From positions 1 to 22,170 of the IMG/VR virus record IMGVR_UViG_3300031659_000109: a stretch of DNA of 22,170 nucleotides. One strand, written 5' to 3'. Shown piece after piece: positions 13,388 through 20,309 of the stretch. The translations under genes and the position numbers were made by a program. Below the pieces are notes generated by a model. The model was not told the DNA's origin and searched no databases. It worked only from the letters and a program-made list of their open reading frames with translations. Position 1 is the stretch's first letter, and each line of letters starts with the position of its first letter. Origin of the DNA: a virus.

Positions 13388-13975
13388 TTATATGATAACT
13401 TCTACAGCCTCAAAGGAGATACCATAGTTGGATACGTTGTCTATTGACCAAGAGGTAACATTTTCAGATAATCTAAATACGCCTTTAGGGGAACTTAGAT
13501 ATATTGTTTCACCTGTGTAGGCTTGTCGAAGTGCTGGCCAAATCTCTAGTGTGCCATCACCGCTTTGATCCTGTAGAACAACATGCAACTTAGATTCACT
13601 TGCAGTCCCTAACTGAATGTAATCACCAGCTAACAGAGTTCCGTCTAGTGTTACTGTCACACTATCTGTTGCTACAGCCCCTGTAAGGGTGCCTGTAGTG
13701 GCTGTACCCTGTGGTGTTACATAGTCAGGATCTCCCAGCAAGAAGGTGCCTACCTGTCCCTTTAGGCCGATCAGCATAGACTTCCAAGGAGCAGCTAGAT
13801 CACGACGAACAGAGGGGATGCTTACTGACGCACTCCACTGCTGCCCACCGAAGGAAATAACCTGTTGCTTATACGAGAAGGGAGATGCAGAGGTAGCAGT
13901 GGTGTTTGATGCACGTAGTTCAATCTGTGCAATACCAATGCTAGTTGGCGTATCTAATGGGTAACTTAATGCCAT
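13388..13975 (-). CDS. Distal tail protein (Dit-like / tail tip adaptor)
   Basis: A 195-residue protein starting MALSYPLDTPTSIGIAQIEL. I chose the ATG at 13975, which has TAAGGAAAAT at the right distance and follows the tape-measure stop by 13 bases; the frame is open to 14017, but that start would lie inside the tape-measure gene. The protein is beta-rich throughout: QQVISFGGQQWSASVSIPSV (residues about 34-53), DLAAPWKSMLIGLKGQVGTF, then a second half with GTATTGTLTGAVATDSVTVT and a C-terminal IDNVSNYGISFEAVEVI. First gene after the tape measure, with a galectin-like beta pattern, is the normal place and appearance of the distal tail ring protein that joins tube and tip. No domain signature beyond that is certain. 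Confidence 0.7.
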   Translation of the reverse strand: MALSYPLDTPTSIGIAQIELRASNTTATSASPFSYKQQVISFGGQQWSASVSIPSVRRDLAAPWKSMLIGLKGQVGTFLLGDPDYVTPQGTATTGTLTGAVATDSVTVTLDGTLLAGDYIQLGTASESKLHVVLQDQSGDGTLEIWPALRQAYTGETIYLSSPKGVFRLSENVTSWSIDNVSNYGISFEAVEVII

Positions 13976-13988
13976 AGTATTTTCCTTA

Positions 13989-16343
13989 TTAACCGAAGGC
14001 AGCTTTAGTTGAGCCACCTCTACGACGAGATTCTATGACAGACGCTTTAGCCATATCTGCAATCTTAGGTGCAGCTTGTGCGATCAGCTTCTTAACACTG
14101 TCGTCACCATTAGCTTGGAAGTTGAATGACTGGTTGATGACTACGTTCTGTCCACCGCCACCTTCCATCTGAACACCTAGCTTACCATTAGCACCACGTT
14201 TTAGTGGCATGATAGCCTCTGGTCCAGCTTCACCCATAAGACCAGTCTTACCGCCAGACATAGGGAATGTTGTTGGACTACCTACGACACCACCATCAGC
14301 ATATGCTTGTATTTGAGAGCCCCCTGAGAAGGCACCACCATCAGCGAAACCAAAGAACCCCTTAGCCGCATTGACCATTTGCTGTACGACAAGAACCCTG
14401 TAGAGTTCCTTGATGATCTCAGCAGCCATAGACTTAAAGGCATCCTTAACGGACATGGTGCCATCGACCATTGCCATCATACCATCTTCTATAGACCCAG
14501 TGATTGAATCAATTAAACCCTGTCGTCTCTCTTCAGTAGCAATTAGCTCATTGGTCTTAGTTATCTGAGCTTCCATACCAGCGGCTATCTCTGGGTTCTT
14601 GGCTACAACATCTGACCCAAGTGCTTGAAGAACCTTTTGTCTAGCTTCTGACACACCAAGTAGTTCACGATCTAAGTCTAGCTTCTTCTGGAAATCTGCG
14701 ATAGGGTCTTTAGTAGGCTTATTAGCCTTGGCTTCTTTCTTGTTGAACTTGTCGATCTGACTTTGGATGCTTTCATAGCCCATCTCTGAGGTGTAGTCTT
14801 GTTGACCTTTATACTCAGTCCCTGTCCCACGTCCACCACCTGACTCAATAGAACCTTGCAAGTTATTTAAGTTCATCGCAGCTAGAAGAGAGGTGTTAAG
14901 GTTTGCAGCAAGTTTAGCAGCTTCTTTAGCAGCAGTGCTTACTCCAGCAGCTATGTCAACGTCAGCTAGTCTTATAGCTTCAAATGCAGCATCCCCTATT
15001 TCATCTTTAAGTTCAGCAGAGGCTTCAAATACCTTAACCATCTCAGCTTGTGCTTTAGCAGCTTCAATCTGTAATAGGGTCATTGGTTCGTATGGTGTAG
15101 ACTGTGAAATCTTTAGAGTTAAGTCCAGTAGTTCTTGTTCTGCATCAGTTATCTTGTCAATCGCATGGGTTGCTCTTGATGCTGAACCTGCGAGATTCTC
15201 TAAGTTCTCGATTACTTCTGCTATTGGAATGGGTATCTTACCAAACTCAAACCCAAGGCTCTTTATAACCTCAAGTGCAGCTAGGGAAGAGTCCCTCATA
15301 CCTTCCATATCTTTGGACTTGTTAATGTTCTTAAGGGCTGTCTGTAATTCAATAGCTTGTTTTGGTAACAGACCCAACACATCTGCTGCGTCTATCATCT
15401 GATCCTTAAAGCCTTCGATAGCCTCTCTAGCAACAAGTCCAGCTTCTTCACCGATTCTGCTAGTTTGTTCAGCAGTAGGAACCTTAACATTGTCCATTGC
15501 AGCTTGGATGTCTTTAATGTGACTAACAGCATCATCTAAGTCTTCACCGAACATAGAAGAGCCTGTAGTTAGCCCGTCTAAAGCTCTGGATACAGCGACA
15601 CTCTGTAAGAGTCCTTGCATCTTCGTTAGCTGCTTCGAGGCTTCACCAAACTCTGCGTTTAGTTCCTGAGTAGTCTTCTTACTAAACTCAACACTTCTTC
15701 GATAGTCGTTTATAGCTGTAACTGTGTTGCCTAGTGCATCTTCAGCTTTCTCTGCTGCACCATTCATCTCAAAGAACATTCTAGCGACAGCAGAGCCTAC
15801 AGGAATAAGGATACCAAGGGCAGCAGATAGTCCTACAGCAGCGCCCATACTCAACCCAAGAGGGCCAGCAATCATAGGAAGGATGCCAGCTAACTGTGCG
15901 CCCTGTTGACTAAAGGCTACAAAGGCACTTGTGCCACCTTGAACCTGTACAGCAAAGTCACCAAACTGGTAGCCAAGCTGCTGAATAGCCATGTTGTTGC
16001 CATTCATGCGGTTCTTGTTTTGTTGCATGACCTTACCAGAAGTAGTCTGGGCAGCAGATAGCCTTTGTGTGGCAGCAGTTAAGGCGTTTGTAAACTTAAC
16101 CTCTTGCTGCATCTTTGCGCCGAGCTTCATTATCTCAGAGCGGCTCATCCTAGAGGATACATCTAGGTGCTGTTGTGACTTTACAATCCTGTTTATAGCA
16201 GCCATGTACTGCTTCTGGCTACCAGTGTTAACAAACTCCTTAGCAACAGAGCTTAGAGTCCTCTTAGTCTGTTCAGCAGTCTTTATTAGACCTGTAAGTT
16301 CTCTGTAGTCAACGCCAACTACTAATTTAATATCATCAGCCAT
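13989..16343 (-). CDS. Tail tape measure protein
   Basis: A 784-residue protein that sets tail length and lies inside the tube. The N-terminal 110 residues are helical and charged. QLGYQFGDFAVQVQGGTSAF at about 122-141 and a hydrophobic Gly/Ala-rich stretch at 150-190 are typical of this family. A long helical, partly coiled-coil middle follows. The C-terminal end has DGTMSVKDAFKSMAAEIIKE, FADGGAFSGG, LMGEAGPEAIMPLKRG and a basic tail (ESRRRGGSTKAAFG), all hallmarks of siphovirus tape measures. At the usual 0.15 nm per residue the tail would be about 115-120 nm. The ATG overlaps the chaperone-T stop by eight bases and has AAGGGTGG upstream. No lytic transglycosylase or peptidase domain is evident. 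Confidence 0.93.
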   Translation of the reverse strand: MADDIKLVVGVDYRELTGLIKTAEQTKRTLSSVAKEFVNTGSQKQYMAAINRIVKSQQHLDVSSRMSRSEIMKLGAKMQQEVKFTNALTAATQRLSAAQTTSGKVMQQNKNRMNGNNMAIQQLGYQFGDFAVQVQGGTSAFVAFSQQGAQLAGILPMIAGPLGLSMGAAVGLSAALGILIPVGSAVARMFFEMNGAAEKAEDALGNTVTAINDYRRSVEFSKKTTQELNAEFGEASKQLTKMQGLLQSVAVSRALDGLTTGSSMFGEDLDDAVSHIKDIQAAMDNVKVPTAEQTSRIGEEAGLVAREAIEGFKDQMIDAADVLGLLPKQAIELQTALKNINKSKDMEGMRDSSLAALEVIKSLGFEFGKIPIPIAEVIENLENLAGSASRATHAIDKITDAEQELLDLTLKISQSTPYEPMTLLQIEAAKAQAEMVKVFEASAELKDEIGDAAFEAIRLADVDIAAGVSTAAKEAAKLAANLNTSLLAAMNLNNLQGSIESGGGRGTGTEYKGQQDYTSEMGYESIQSQIDKFNKKEAKANKPTKDPIADFQKKLDLDRELLGVSEARQKVLQALGSDVVAKNPEIAAGMEAQITKTNELIATEERRQGLIDSITGSIEDGMMAMVDGTMSVKDAFKSMAAEIIKELYRVLVVQQMVNAAKGFFGFADGGAFSGGSQIQAYADGGVVGSPTTFPMSGGKTGLMGEAGPEAIMPLKRGANGKLGVQMEGGGGQNVVINQSFNFQANGDDSVKKLIAQAAPKIADMAKASVIESRRRGGSTKAAFG

Positions 16344-16701
16344 TTGCCACCCTTAAGTATTCTAAATCAAGTCTCTTAATAGCCCCAATTTCCCAAGGCG
16401 AGATAGAAGTTTCCGTTAGTTCTTTCCAAGCCTTAATCTGCTCGTAGCCTATAGGCATTGGGCCACTCATGCCAGAACCCCTGCTAGAGCTTAAACTAAT
16501 AAAGGCAGACCAGACATGGGATAGTAACATGGGGAAGGGTGTCGGGGGTTCCAATGCTTCTATTCTACGTCCAGTCTGCCTCGCTACTTGTTCAAGATGT
16601 TCTCGTTCTGTAGTTCCGTTCTGATCTGGTTTATTGAGGTTGAACTGGTGTCCAGCCCACTCAACTAACTCAAGTATCAGACCTTCATAAAATCCAGAGA
16701 G
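16336..16701 (-). CDS. Tail assembly chaperone, T frame (expressed as G-T fusion by -1 frameshift)
   Basis: A 121-codon frame without a good start of its own: open from just after a TGA at 16702-16704, it passes under the end of the G gene and stops at 16336, overlapping the tape-measure start. Its translation (FYEGLILELVEWAGHQFN..., then GTTERE, HLEQVARQTGRRIEALEPPT, ending IKRLDLEYLRVANG) matches the second half of tail assembly chaperones, with the usual ISPWEIGAIK-type motif near the end. TTG at 16554 is the only reasonable internal start, but it would discard a conserved-looking 40 residues and lacks a clear ribosome-binding site. The expected product is a G-T fusion of about 245 residues that coats the tape measure during assembly. 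The frameshift is inferred. Confidence 0.72.
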   Translation of the reverse strand, partial: LSGFYEGLILELVEWAGHQFNLNKPDQNGTTEREHLEQVARQTGRRIEALEPPTPFPMLLSHVWSAFISLSSSRGSGMSGPMPIGYEQIKAWKELTETSISPWEIGAIKRLDLEYLRVANG

Positions 16702-17075
16702 TCAGATACCTCTTCCTCAATCTGGTTCTTGATCCAGAACACTTCGTCGTAAATGCTCTTAGCTTTAGCAACAGAAAGTGCTGGCTTCTCTCCACCAAAG
16801 GTAATGTCCCAAGCCTTAGTAGCTTTAGATAGAACCTCCAGCGTAGCCTCTTCAATATCAGAGTAGTCAACATCTTGGGACTTGCTCTTCTGTGCTTTCT
16901 TTAGTCGCTTGCTAATCTGCTCATGTTGTATCTTCTTGTACTCTTTAGAGTGGGGCGCAAGGACTGTAATAGTCATTGGTGTACCATCATCATTCTTAAG
17001 AGTATCACCTGTAGTTGGGTGCTTAATCTCTACAACAATATCATCTAATTTCGGTGTCAGGTCTTTAAGGTCCAT
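16677..17075 (-). CDS. Tail assembly chaperone G
   Basis: A 132-residue soluble protein placed between the major tail protein and the tape measure, the invariant location of the lambda gpG-type chaperone. It begins MDLKDLTPKLDDIVVEIKHP, with a beta-like N-terminal region (TTGDTLKNDDGTPMTITVLA), and continues in charged helices (KEYKKIQHEQISKRLKKAQK; ATLEVLSKATKAWDITFGGE; the C-terminal IYDEVFWIKNQIEEEVSDSL). Start ATG is preceded by AAAGGAAAT. Its stop TGA (16677-16679) is overlapped by the -1 frame of the T region, which stays open through the tape-measure start. In this system G is made in excess and a small fraction of ribosomes shift to give G-T; both bind the tape measure before the tube forms. 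Confidence 0.82.
   Translation of the reverse strand: MDLKDLTPKLDDIVVEIKHPTTGDTLKNDDGTPMTITVLAPHSKEYKKIQHEQISKRLKKAQKSKSQDVDYSDIEEATLEVLSKATKAWDITFGGEKPALSVAKAKSIYDEVFWIKNQIEEEVSDSLDFMKV
16689..16695 (-). promoter_or_regulatory. Candidate -1 frameshift site in the G/G-T overlap
   Basis: The shift must occur between the T-frame TGA (16702-16704) and the G stop (16677-16679). Within it, GGATTTT is read CTG|GAT|TTT|ATG in the G frame; stepping back one base gives GGA|TTT|TAT. The TTTT run lets the Phe tRNA re-pair fully, but GAT to GGA is imperfect, so this is not a canonical X XXY YYZ heptamer. It is the best candidate in a 27-base window. Confidence 0.45.
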
Positions 17076-17124
17076 CGGGATTTCCTTTATGGGTTTGTCA
17101 GGGGTTATGTCGGGTGATTAAAGT

Positions 17125-17156
17125 GTGGAGACCCCGACCCGACTCAGAGCCTCCAC
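17125..17156 (-). other. Stem-loop in the gap after the major tail gene, with an alternative pairing
   Basis: GTGGAG and CTCCAC (17151-17156 and 17125-17130 on this strand) form a 6-bp stem around a 20-base G-rich loop. Part of that loop, GTCGGGT (17137-17143), can instead pair with ACCCGAC at 17109-17115 downstream. The two structures exclude each other. The stem is followed by ACTTTAATC, a poor U-run. It may be a leaky terminator or mRNA stabiliser between the strongly expressed tail gene and the chaperone. Confidence 0.4.
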
Positions 17157-17157
17157 G

Positions 17158-17171
17158 TACCTACGTAGGTA
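17158..17171. other. 14-bp perfect palindrome after the major tail gene
   Basis: TACCTACGTAGGTA is a perfect inverted repeat six bases beyond the major tail stop codon. As RNA it gives only a 5-bp stem with a four-base loop; as DNA it could be a dimer-binding site. It lies next to the larger stem-loop. Confidence 0.45.
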
Positions 17172-17176
17172 TTAGT

Positions 17177-18088
17177 TTATGCTGGGCGTGTGATCTTAAG
17201 GTTAGTACCTTCTGTCGCATCATACAGAGCAACAAAGGACATAGTAATCATACGGCTAGTTGGGCCATCGACACCAACATCAGCAGAGTTAATCTTGATC
17301 CGTGGGAACAAGAAGGTGTAAGCGTTAGCACCTGTAGGGTCGTCTACAGAAACCTCAAGCTCACTCTCTGTCTCATTCAAGAAGCGGTCAATCAAGGAAG
17401 CATCTTCAAAGTAAGCTGTCAGTGTACCTTCAACTTCTGCACGGCCATACTCAAGGGAAGGTGCGCTATCGTCACCAATCACAAAGGTAGCTGCGTAAGA
17501 ATTGTTCAGTGTGAAGTCAAGGCCAGTTACAATAGCTACAGCAGAGGAGCTACCTACGTTACCGATAGCAAGATCACCTGAGTAAGCATCGAAGGGTGCA
17601 GAACCAGAGGCAGCATCCTGTGTCTTCTCAGTTGCACTCATGGACATGTCTTTACCTACCATACCAAAGGTTGTCACAACCATCTGGTTAGGGGCAAGTG
17701 AAACTCCCATAGTGGAAACTGTAAGACCTGTGAACAAACGAGCTTGGTCAATGTCAGCAGCATAGTCTTCTACTGAGAAGAACTTAGGCGTAACACCAAC
17801 TTTTAGTACGTTAGTTGCCCATGTGTTAAGCATAGCTGATTCTAGGAAGGTGTCGTAGTCAGCGTCACGAAGGTCAGTAACGATGTCACCACCTACTTGG
17901 CGGTTGCCTTGACGATCAACACGGGTCATACGGTCAGCTTGGATGTCGTTACCAGCAACACGGTCTTTGGTTAGGTTCAAAGAGTGTGTGGTGAATGGAA
18001 GGTTAGTGAAGTTACCAGCTGGTGTTGTACCAAACGTAGATTCTACGATGAACGACAGACTGGAGCGTGAGCCTTGTGCGAAAGCCAT
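17177..18088 (-). CDS. Major tail (tube) protein
   Basis: A 303-residue protein that polymerises to form the tail tube. The N-terminal pattern MAFAQGSRSSLSFIVESTFG, TTPAGNFTNLPFTTHSLNLT, then DRMTRVDRQGNRQVGGDIVT and YDTFLESAML is characteristic of the phage tail tube family (PF18906-type) widespread in alphaproteobacterial siphoviruses. The second half has the repeated beta-barrel pattern (SLEYGRAEVEGTLTAYFEDA, then RFLNETESELEVSVDDPTGA) and ends ISF-like MITMSFVALYDATEG. ATG has CAGGAGAAAAC upstream. It sits between the tail terminator and the chaperones, the standard place. A 100-base gap with stem-loops separates it from the chaperone gene, consistent with a need for much more of this protein. 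Confidence 0.88.
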   Translation of the reverse strand: MAFAQGSRSSLSFIVESTFGTTPAGNFTNLPFTTHSLNLTKDRVAGNDIQADRMTRVDRQGNRQVGGDIVTDLRDADYDTFLESAMLNTWATNVLKVGVTPKFFSVEDYAADIDQARLFTGLTVSTMGVSLAPNQMVVTTFGMVGKDMSMSATEKTQDAASGSAPFDAYSGDLAIGNVGSSSAVAIVTGLDFTLNNSYAATFVIGDDSAPSLEYGRAEVEGTLTAYFEDASLIDRFLNETESELEVSVDDPTGANAYTFLFPRIKINSADVGVDGPTSRMITMSFVALYDATEGTNLKITRPA

Positions 18089-18109
18089 GTTGTTTTCTCC
18101 TGTGGGAAA

Positions 18110-18532
18110 TTATTTGTAGATGTACCAGCCGATATTTATCGGAACAAAGTACCAAGGGCTATCTATAATACCTTGCTGTCTTTCAGCGTAGTCAATAGAC
18201 ACTTTGATTGTTTCTGCATCACCATTCGTGAAGGAGATGTCAGTGGTTGCTGCGAAGGCGTCTATTACTTTGTTTGAATAGTCGTCTGCGGTAGCTGGAC
18301 CTTTACCTTCGGGGGTGAAGACGGTTACAGCGAAAATACCTTGGTATCTTAACTGAGGGTTTAATCCTCTTACAGCAGGTCTAGTTACTGTGGGGAGGTA
18401 CTGAACCTTAAGAAAGCTGGTGCCTGTTGTCGGCTCAAAAGCTACATTCTCATAGGCTATTGAGGGAAGACCTGATGTTGCAGCCAAGTGGCTCTCAAGT
18501 GCAGCCCGAATATCATTTTGAATACTAGCCAT
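18110..18532 (-). CDS. Tail terminator / tail completion protein (DUF4128-like)
   Basis: A 140-residue protein beginning MASIQNDIRAALESHLAATS. The pattern IAYENVAFEPTTGTSFLKVQ, YLPTVTRPAVRGLNPQLRYQ, GIFAVTVFTPEGKGPATADD, then a final beta segment SPWYFVPINIGWYIYK is typical of the minor tail or tail terminator family (DUF4128) found just before the tube gene. These proteins cap the finished tail and form the face that joins the head. It overlaps the preceding gp10-like gene by eight bases. Length is normal for the family. The alternative is a head-tail joining protein, but the order gp10-like, this gene, tube protein makes terminator the better reading. Confidence 0.82.
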   Translation of the reverse strand: MASIQNDIRAALESHLAATSGLPSIAYENVAFEPTTGTSFLKVQYLPTVTRPAVRGLNPQLRYQGIFAVTVFTPEGKGPATADDYSNKVIDAFAATTDISFTNGDAETIKVSIDYAERQQGIIDSPWYFVPINIGWYIYK

Positions 18533-18938
18533 AAATATTACCTATCTGTGCAAACACTTTGTAGCCTGATCTTCTCCAAGAAGGACCACCGTTCTCTACA
18601 TCAAGAGCGTGAGGAGAACCATTCCGCAGTGTAATGCTTGTGGTGTTTCTTAAGTCGGTTATCTTGTTTAGATCAGATAGAAGGTTTGATATACCCTCTT
18701 GTCTCATAGAACCTACGTTTTGTCCTTTTGGTTTATTGTCAGAGGACTTACCTCTTGGACGACCAGACCCTACAGAGAACGAAAAGGAAGTTACATAGGC
18801 ACCAGTATCAACAGGCGAAAGGTTTACAGCGGTCTTAGCTATTCTCTCTAGCTTGTCTCTAATCGCATCTTCTATGGAAAGCTCTAAACTGTCTATCTTG
18901 TTTTGGTAGGATGGGTTAACCTTAACCAAGGACTTCAT
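18525..18938 (-). CDS. HK97 gp10-like neck / tail completion protein
   Basis: A 137-residue basic protein. The helical N-terminal part (LSIEDAIRDKLERIAKTAVN, about residues 19-38) leads into LSPVDTGAYVTSFSFSVGSG, the VDTG...S.. motif that marks the HK97 gp10 family. The end carries SITLRNGSPHALDVENGGPS, the usual N-x-x-x-YA/HA-x-x-x-E-x-G segment with Tyr replaced by His. Such proteins lie in the neck and help join tail to head. Start is ATG three bases after the head-closure stop. Internal residues 55-80 are rich in Gly, Lys and Arg (GRPRGKSSDNKPKG), which may be disordered or contact DNA. Family and position agree. Confidence 0.82.
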   Translation of the reverse strand: MKSLVKVNPSYQNKIDSLELSIEDAIRDKLERIAKTAVNLSPVDTGAYVTSFSFSVGSGRPRGKSSDNKPKGQNVGSMRQEGISNLLSDLNKITDLRNTTSITLRNGSPHALDVENGGPSWRRSGYKVFAQIGNIYG

Positions 18939-18941
18939 GGG

Positions 18942-19301
18942 TTATTCTCCCACGTCACAGATGTAACCTATAGCAGTACCATTGGAGAATATTGAGATAA
19001 CAGAAGTAATCTTTACTGTGTCCCCACTCCCAATGATAAGATCGTCAAAGTCAGGAATAGCAGATAAACCTAATGCTGATATAACACACTTACGAGTGCC
19101 ACGTACAATCTCATCATTACCAGCAGGAACACCTACGTTATAATTATAGAGATAGGCTGTTACTGAGTAGTCTGTTGTAGCTGAGTTATCTACAGCACCT
19201 GTAGCTGGGTTATATGCCCCAGCAGTAGTAACCTTACGTAGAGTTAGGGTCTCACCAAAGTCTCTAATTAGGTTAAGTAGGTCAAAGGAGCGAAACGACA
19301 T
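18942..19301 (-). CDS. Head closure / head-tail adaptor protein
   Basis: A 119-residue protein starting MSFRSFDLLNLIRDFGETLT. The ETLTLRKVTTAGAYNPATGA and VTAYLYNYN pattern, followed by a beta-rich second half (TRKCVISALGLSAIPDFDDL, then DTVKITSVISIFSNGTAIGY), resembles small beta-barrel head-closure proteins (SPP1 gp16 / lambda FII type) that plug the portal after DNA packaging. ATG has AAGGAGTAAG upstream. It lies between the connector and the gp10-like neck gene, which is the usual order connector, closure, neck, terminator, tube. The exact domain family cannot be fixed by eye, so the functional name rests on position plus general fold pattern. Confidence 0.75.
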   Translation of the reverse strand: MSFRSFDLLNLIRDFGETLTLRKVTTAGAYNPATGAVDNSATTDYSVTAYLYNYNVGVPAGNDEIVRGTRKCVISALGLSAIPDFDDLIIGSGDTVKITSVISIFSNGTAIGYICDVGE

Positions 19302-19311
19302 ATCTTACTCC

Positions 19312-19767
19312 TTATTCATACTCTGGTGTTTGATAACTAGGAGGGTTCTTAAAGCGATCTCTACGGAAGGAACCTTCGATACGGTTTGTATTAGCCCGTA
19401 CAGCCTCTATGCCGCTCTTAGTGATACCTCCAGCTAAGACACCTACCGAAGCACCTGCTGTCTTGCCTTGGTACTCTAAGCTGTCTGCTAGGGTCTTATA
19501 CTGCTTGGCTAAGTCGGAGTAGTCAGCACTTAAGGCACCACTAAGCTGCGTAGTAACTTGTCGGGAGTATTTAGAGGCAATAGTACGAGCAATCCAAGCA
19601 CCAGAGTAGTAAACATTGTCACCATTCTGTGATAGAGAGAACGTAATCTCTTCGTTCTGAGCTTGTTGGTCGAGGGTTTCAGTATCACCAACCAAGAGCC
19701 GAACTGTGTTGAGACGACCAGAGGCCGTGTTAGTATCTAAATCTGTAGGATCATAAGACCAACTCAT
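19312..19767 (-). CDS. Head-tail connector protein
   Basis: A 151-residue protein beginning MSWSYDPTDLDTNTASGRLN, followed by TVRLLVGDTETLDQQAQNEE and ITFSLSQNGDNVYYSGAWIA. The N-terminal W-x-Y-x-P-x-x-L ... RLLVGDT-x-x-x-D-Q-x-x-x-DEE pattern is known to me from connectors of alphaproteobacterial phages, which attach below the portal. The rest is helical (SKYSRQVTTQLSGALSADYS). A Gly/Arg-rich tail follows (GIEAVRANTNRIEGSFRRDR). I chose ATG 19767, which has GTGGAGAC seven bases before it; the upstream open stretch to 19842 overlaps the previous gene and looks unrelated. It fits the alpha-helical connector class (gp6/gp15-like). Confidence 0.77.
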   Translation of the reverse strand: MSWSYDPTDLDTNTASGRLNTVRLLVGDTETLDQQAQNEEITFSLSQNGDNVYYSGAWIARTIASKYSRQVTTQLSGALSADYSDLAKQYKTLADSLEYQGKTAGASVGVLAGGITKSGIEAVRANTNRIEGSFRRDRFKNPPSYQTPEYE

Positions 19768-19790
19768 AGCCGTCTCCACTGTTGTTTTAA

Positions 19791-20216
19791 TTAGTCGGTG
19801 AGAATACCATCTCGGATTGTGTAGAAGTCTTCCATCACCCAACTGTTAGCGTTGAGGAACCGACGAATAAGACCTCGTTGCTTATCGTCAATCTTTGACT
19901 TCTTACACTTCTTACTCTCAAACTCATTCTTGCTTGAGGTACGTGATTTAACTTCTGCGTTTAGAAGATTAACAAGGGTCTCTAACTGACTTGCAGCTAG
20001 TTCTGACAATCTGTCGCCAACCTTGTTCTGTATTTCTAATTCTGTGTTGTGGTGTAAATAACCAGTGGCGTAAAGTGTAGCAACCTTATCTTGCTGCATA
20101 CCCCGCTCTAACCAGTTAAAGTGATCTCCACGTTTCCAGTTAGTGTTATCAGCAGAAACTGGTAGTTTAACGAATACAGGCCAATCGACCTGCCAACCCA
20201 AGTGTGATGGGTGCAT
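19791..20216 (-). CDS. Hypothetical protein between major capsid and connector genes (141 aa)
   Basis: A 141-residue protein beginning MHPSHLGWQVDWPVFVKLPV. Start ATG 20216 is favoured because GGAG lies six bases before it; an in-frame ATG four codons upstream has no ribosome-binding site. The N-terminal third is rich in Trp and aromatics (NTNWKRGDHFNWLERGMQQD). The middle is a long helix (ELEIQNKVGDRLSELAASQL), followed by a very basic segment with two cysteines (KNEFESKKCKKSKIDDKQRG) and RFLNANSWVMEDFYTIRDGI. I recognise no family. In related operons this slot often carries a head accessory or adaptor protein, and the basic stretch could contact DNA or RNA, but this is only inference from position and composition. 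Confidence 0.7.
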   Translation of the reverse strand: MHPSHLGWQVDWPVFVKLPVSADNTNWKRGDHFNWLERGMQQDKVATLYATGYLHHNTELEIQNKVGDRLSELAASQLETLVNLLNAEVKSRTSSKNEFESKKCKKSKIDDKQRGLIRRFLNANSWVMEDFYTIRDGILTD

Positions 20217-20264
20217 AGGACTCTCCATTATATGAATACTGTTATGTTCTTTTATTGGTTGGGT

Positions 20265-20292
20265 GGAACCCCAAGACTAATCTCAGGGTTCC
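20265..20292 (-). other. Strong stem-loop just after the major capsid gene
   Basis: On the - strand GGAACCCTGAGA pairs with TCTTGGGGTTCC across a TTAG loop, a 12-bp stem with two adjacent G-U pairs. Those pairs become C-A mismatches on the + strand, so the hairpin is specific to the late transcript. It begins 17 bases after the capsid stop. It is followed by ACCCAACCAATAAAAG, not a U-run, so a 3'-end stabiliser, processing site or weak attenuator fits better than a full terminator. Confidence 0.6.
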
Positions 20293-20309
20293 CCTTTAGT
20301 TTAAGTCGC

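Noticed and set aside
14893-15402. 169-codon open frame on the + strand inside the tape-measure gene
   Set aside because: It mirrors the alanine/serine-rich helical coding of the tape measure, which often leaves the opposite strand open; no start signal or domain.
17114-17581. 155-codon open frame on the + strand, antisense to the major tail protein
   Set aside because: No ribosome-binding site or recognisable protein pattern; it crosses the stem-loop gap and lies opposite a well-supported gene, so it is a shadow frame.
20227-20232. TATAAT on the - strand as a promoter before the 141-residue protein
   Set aside because: No matching -35 element at suitable distance (the upstream stretch reads AATAAA), and the hexamer runs into an in-frame ATG just before the ribosome-binding site; probably chance in an AT-rich gap.
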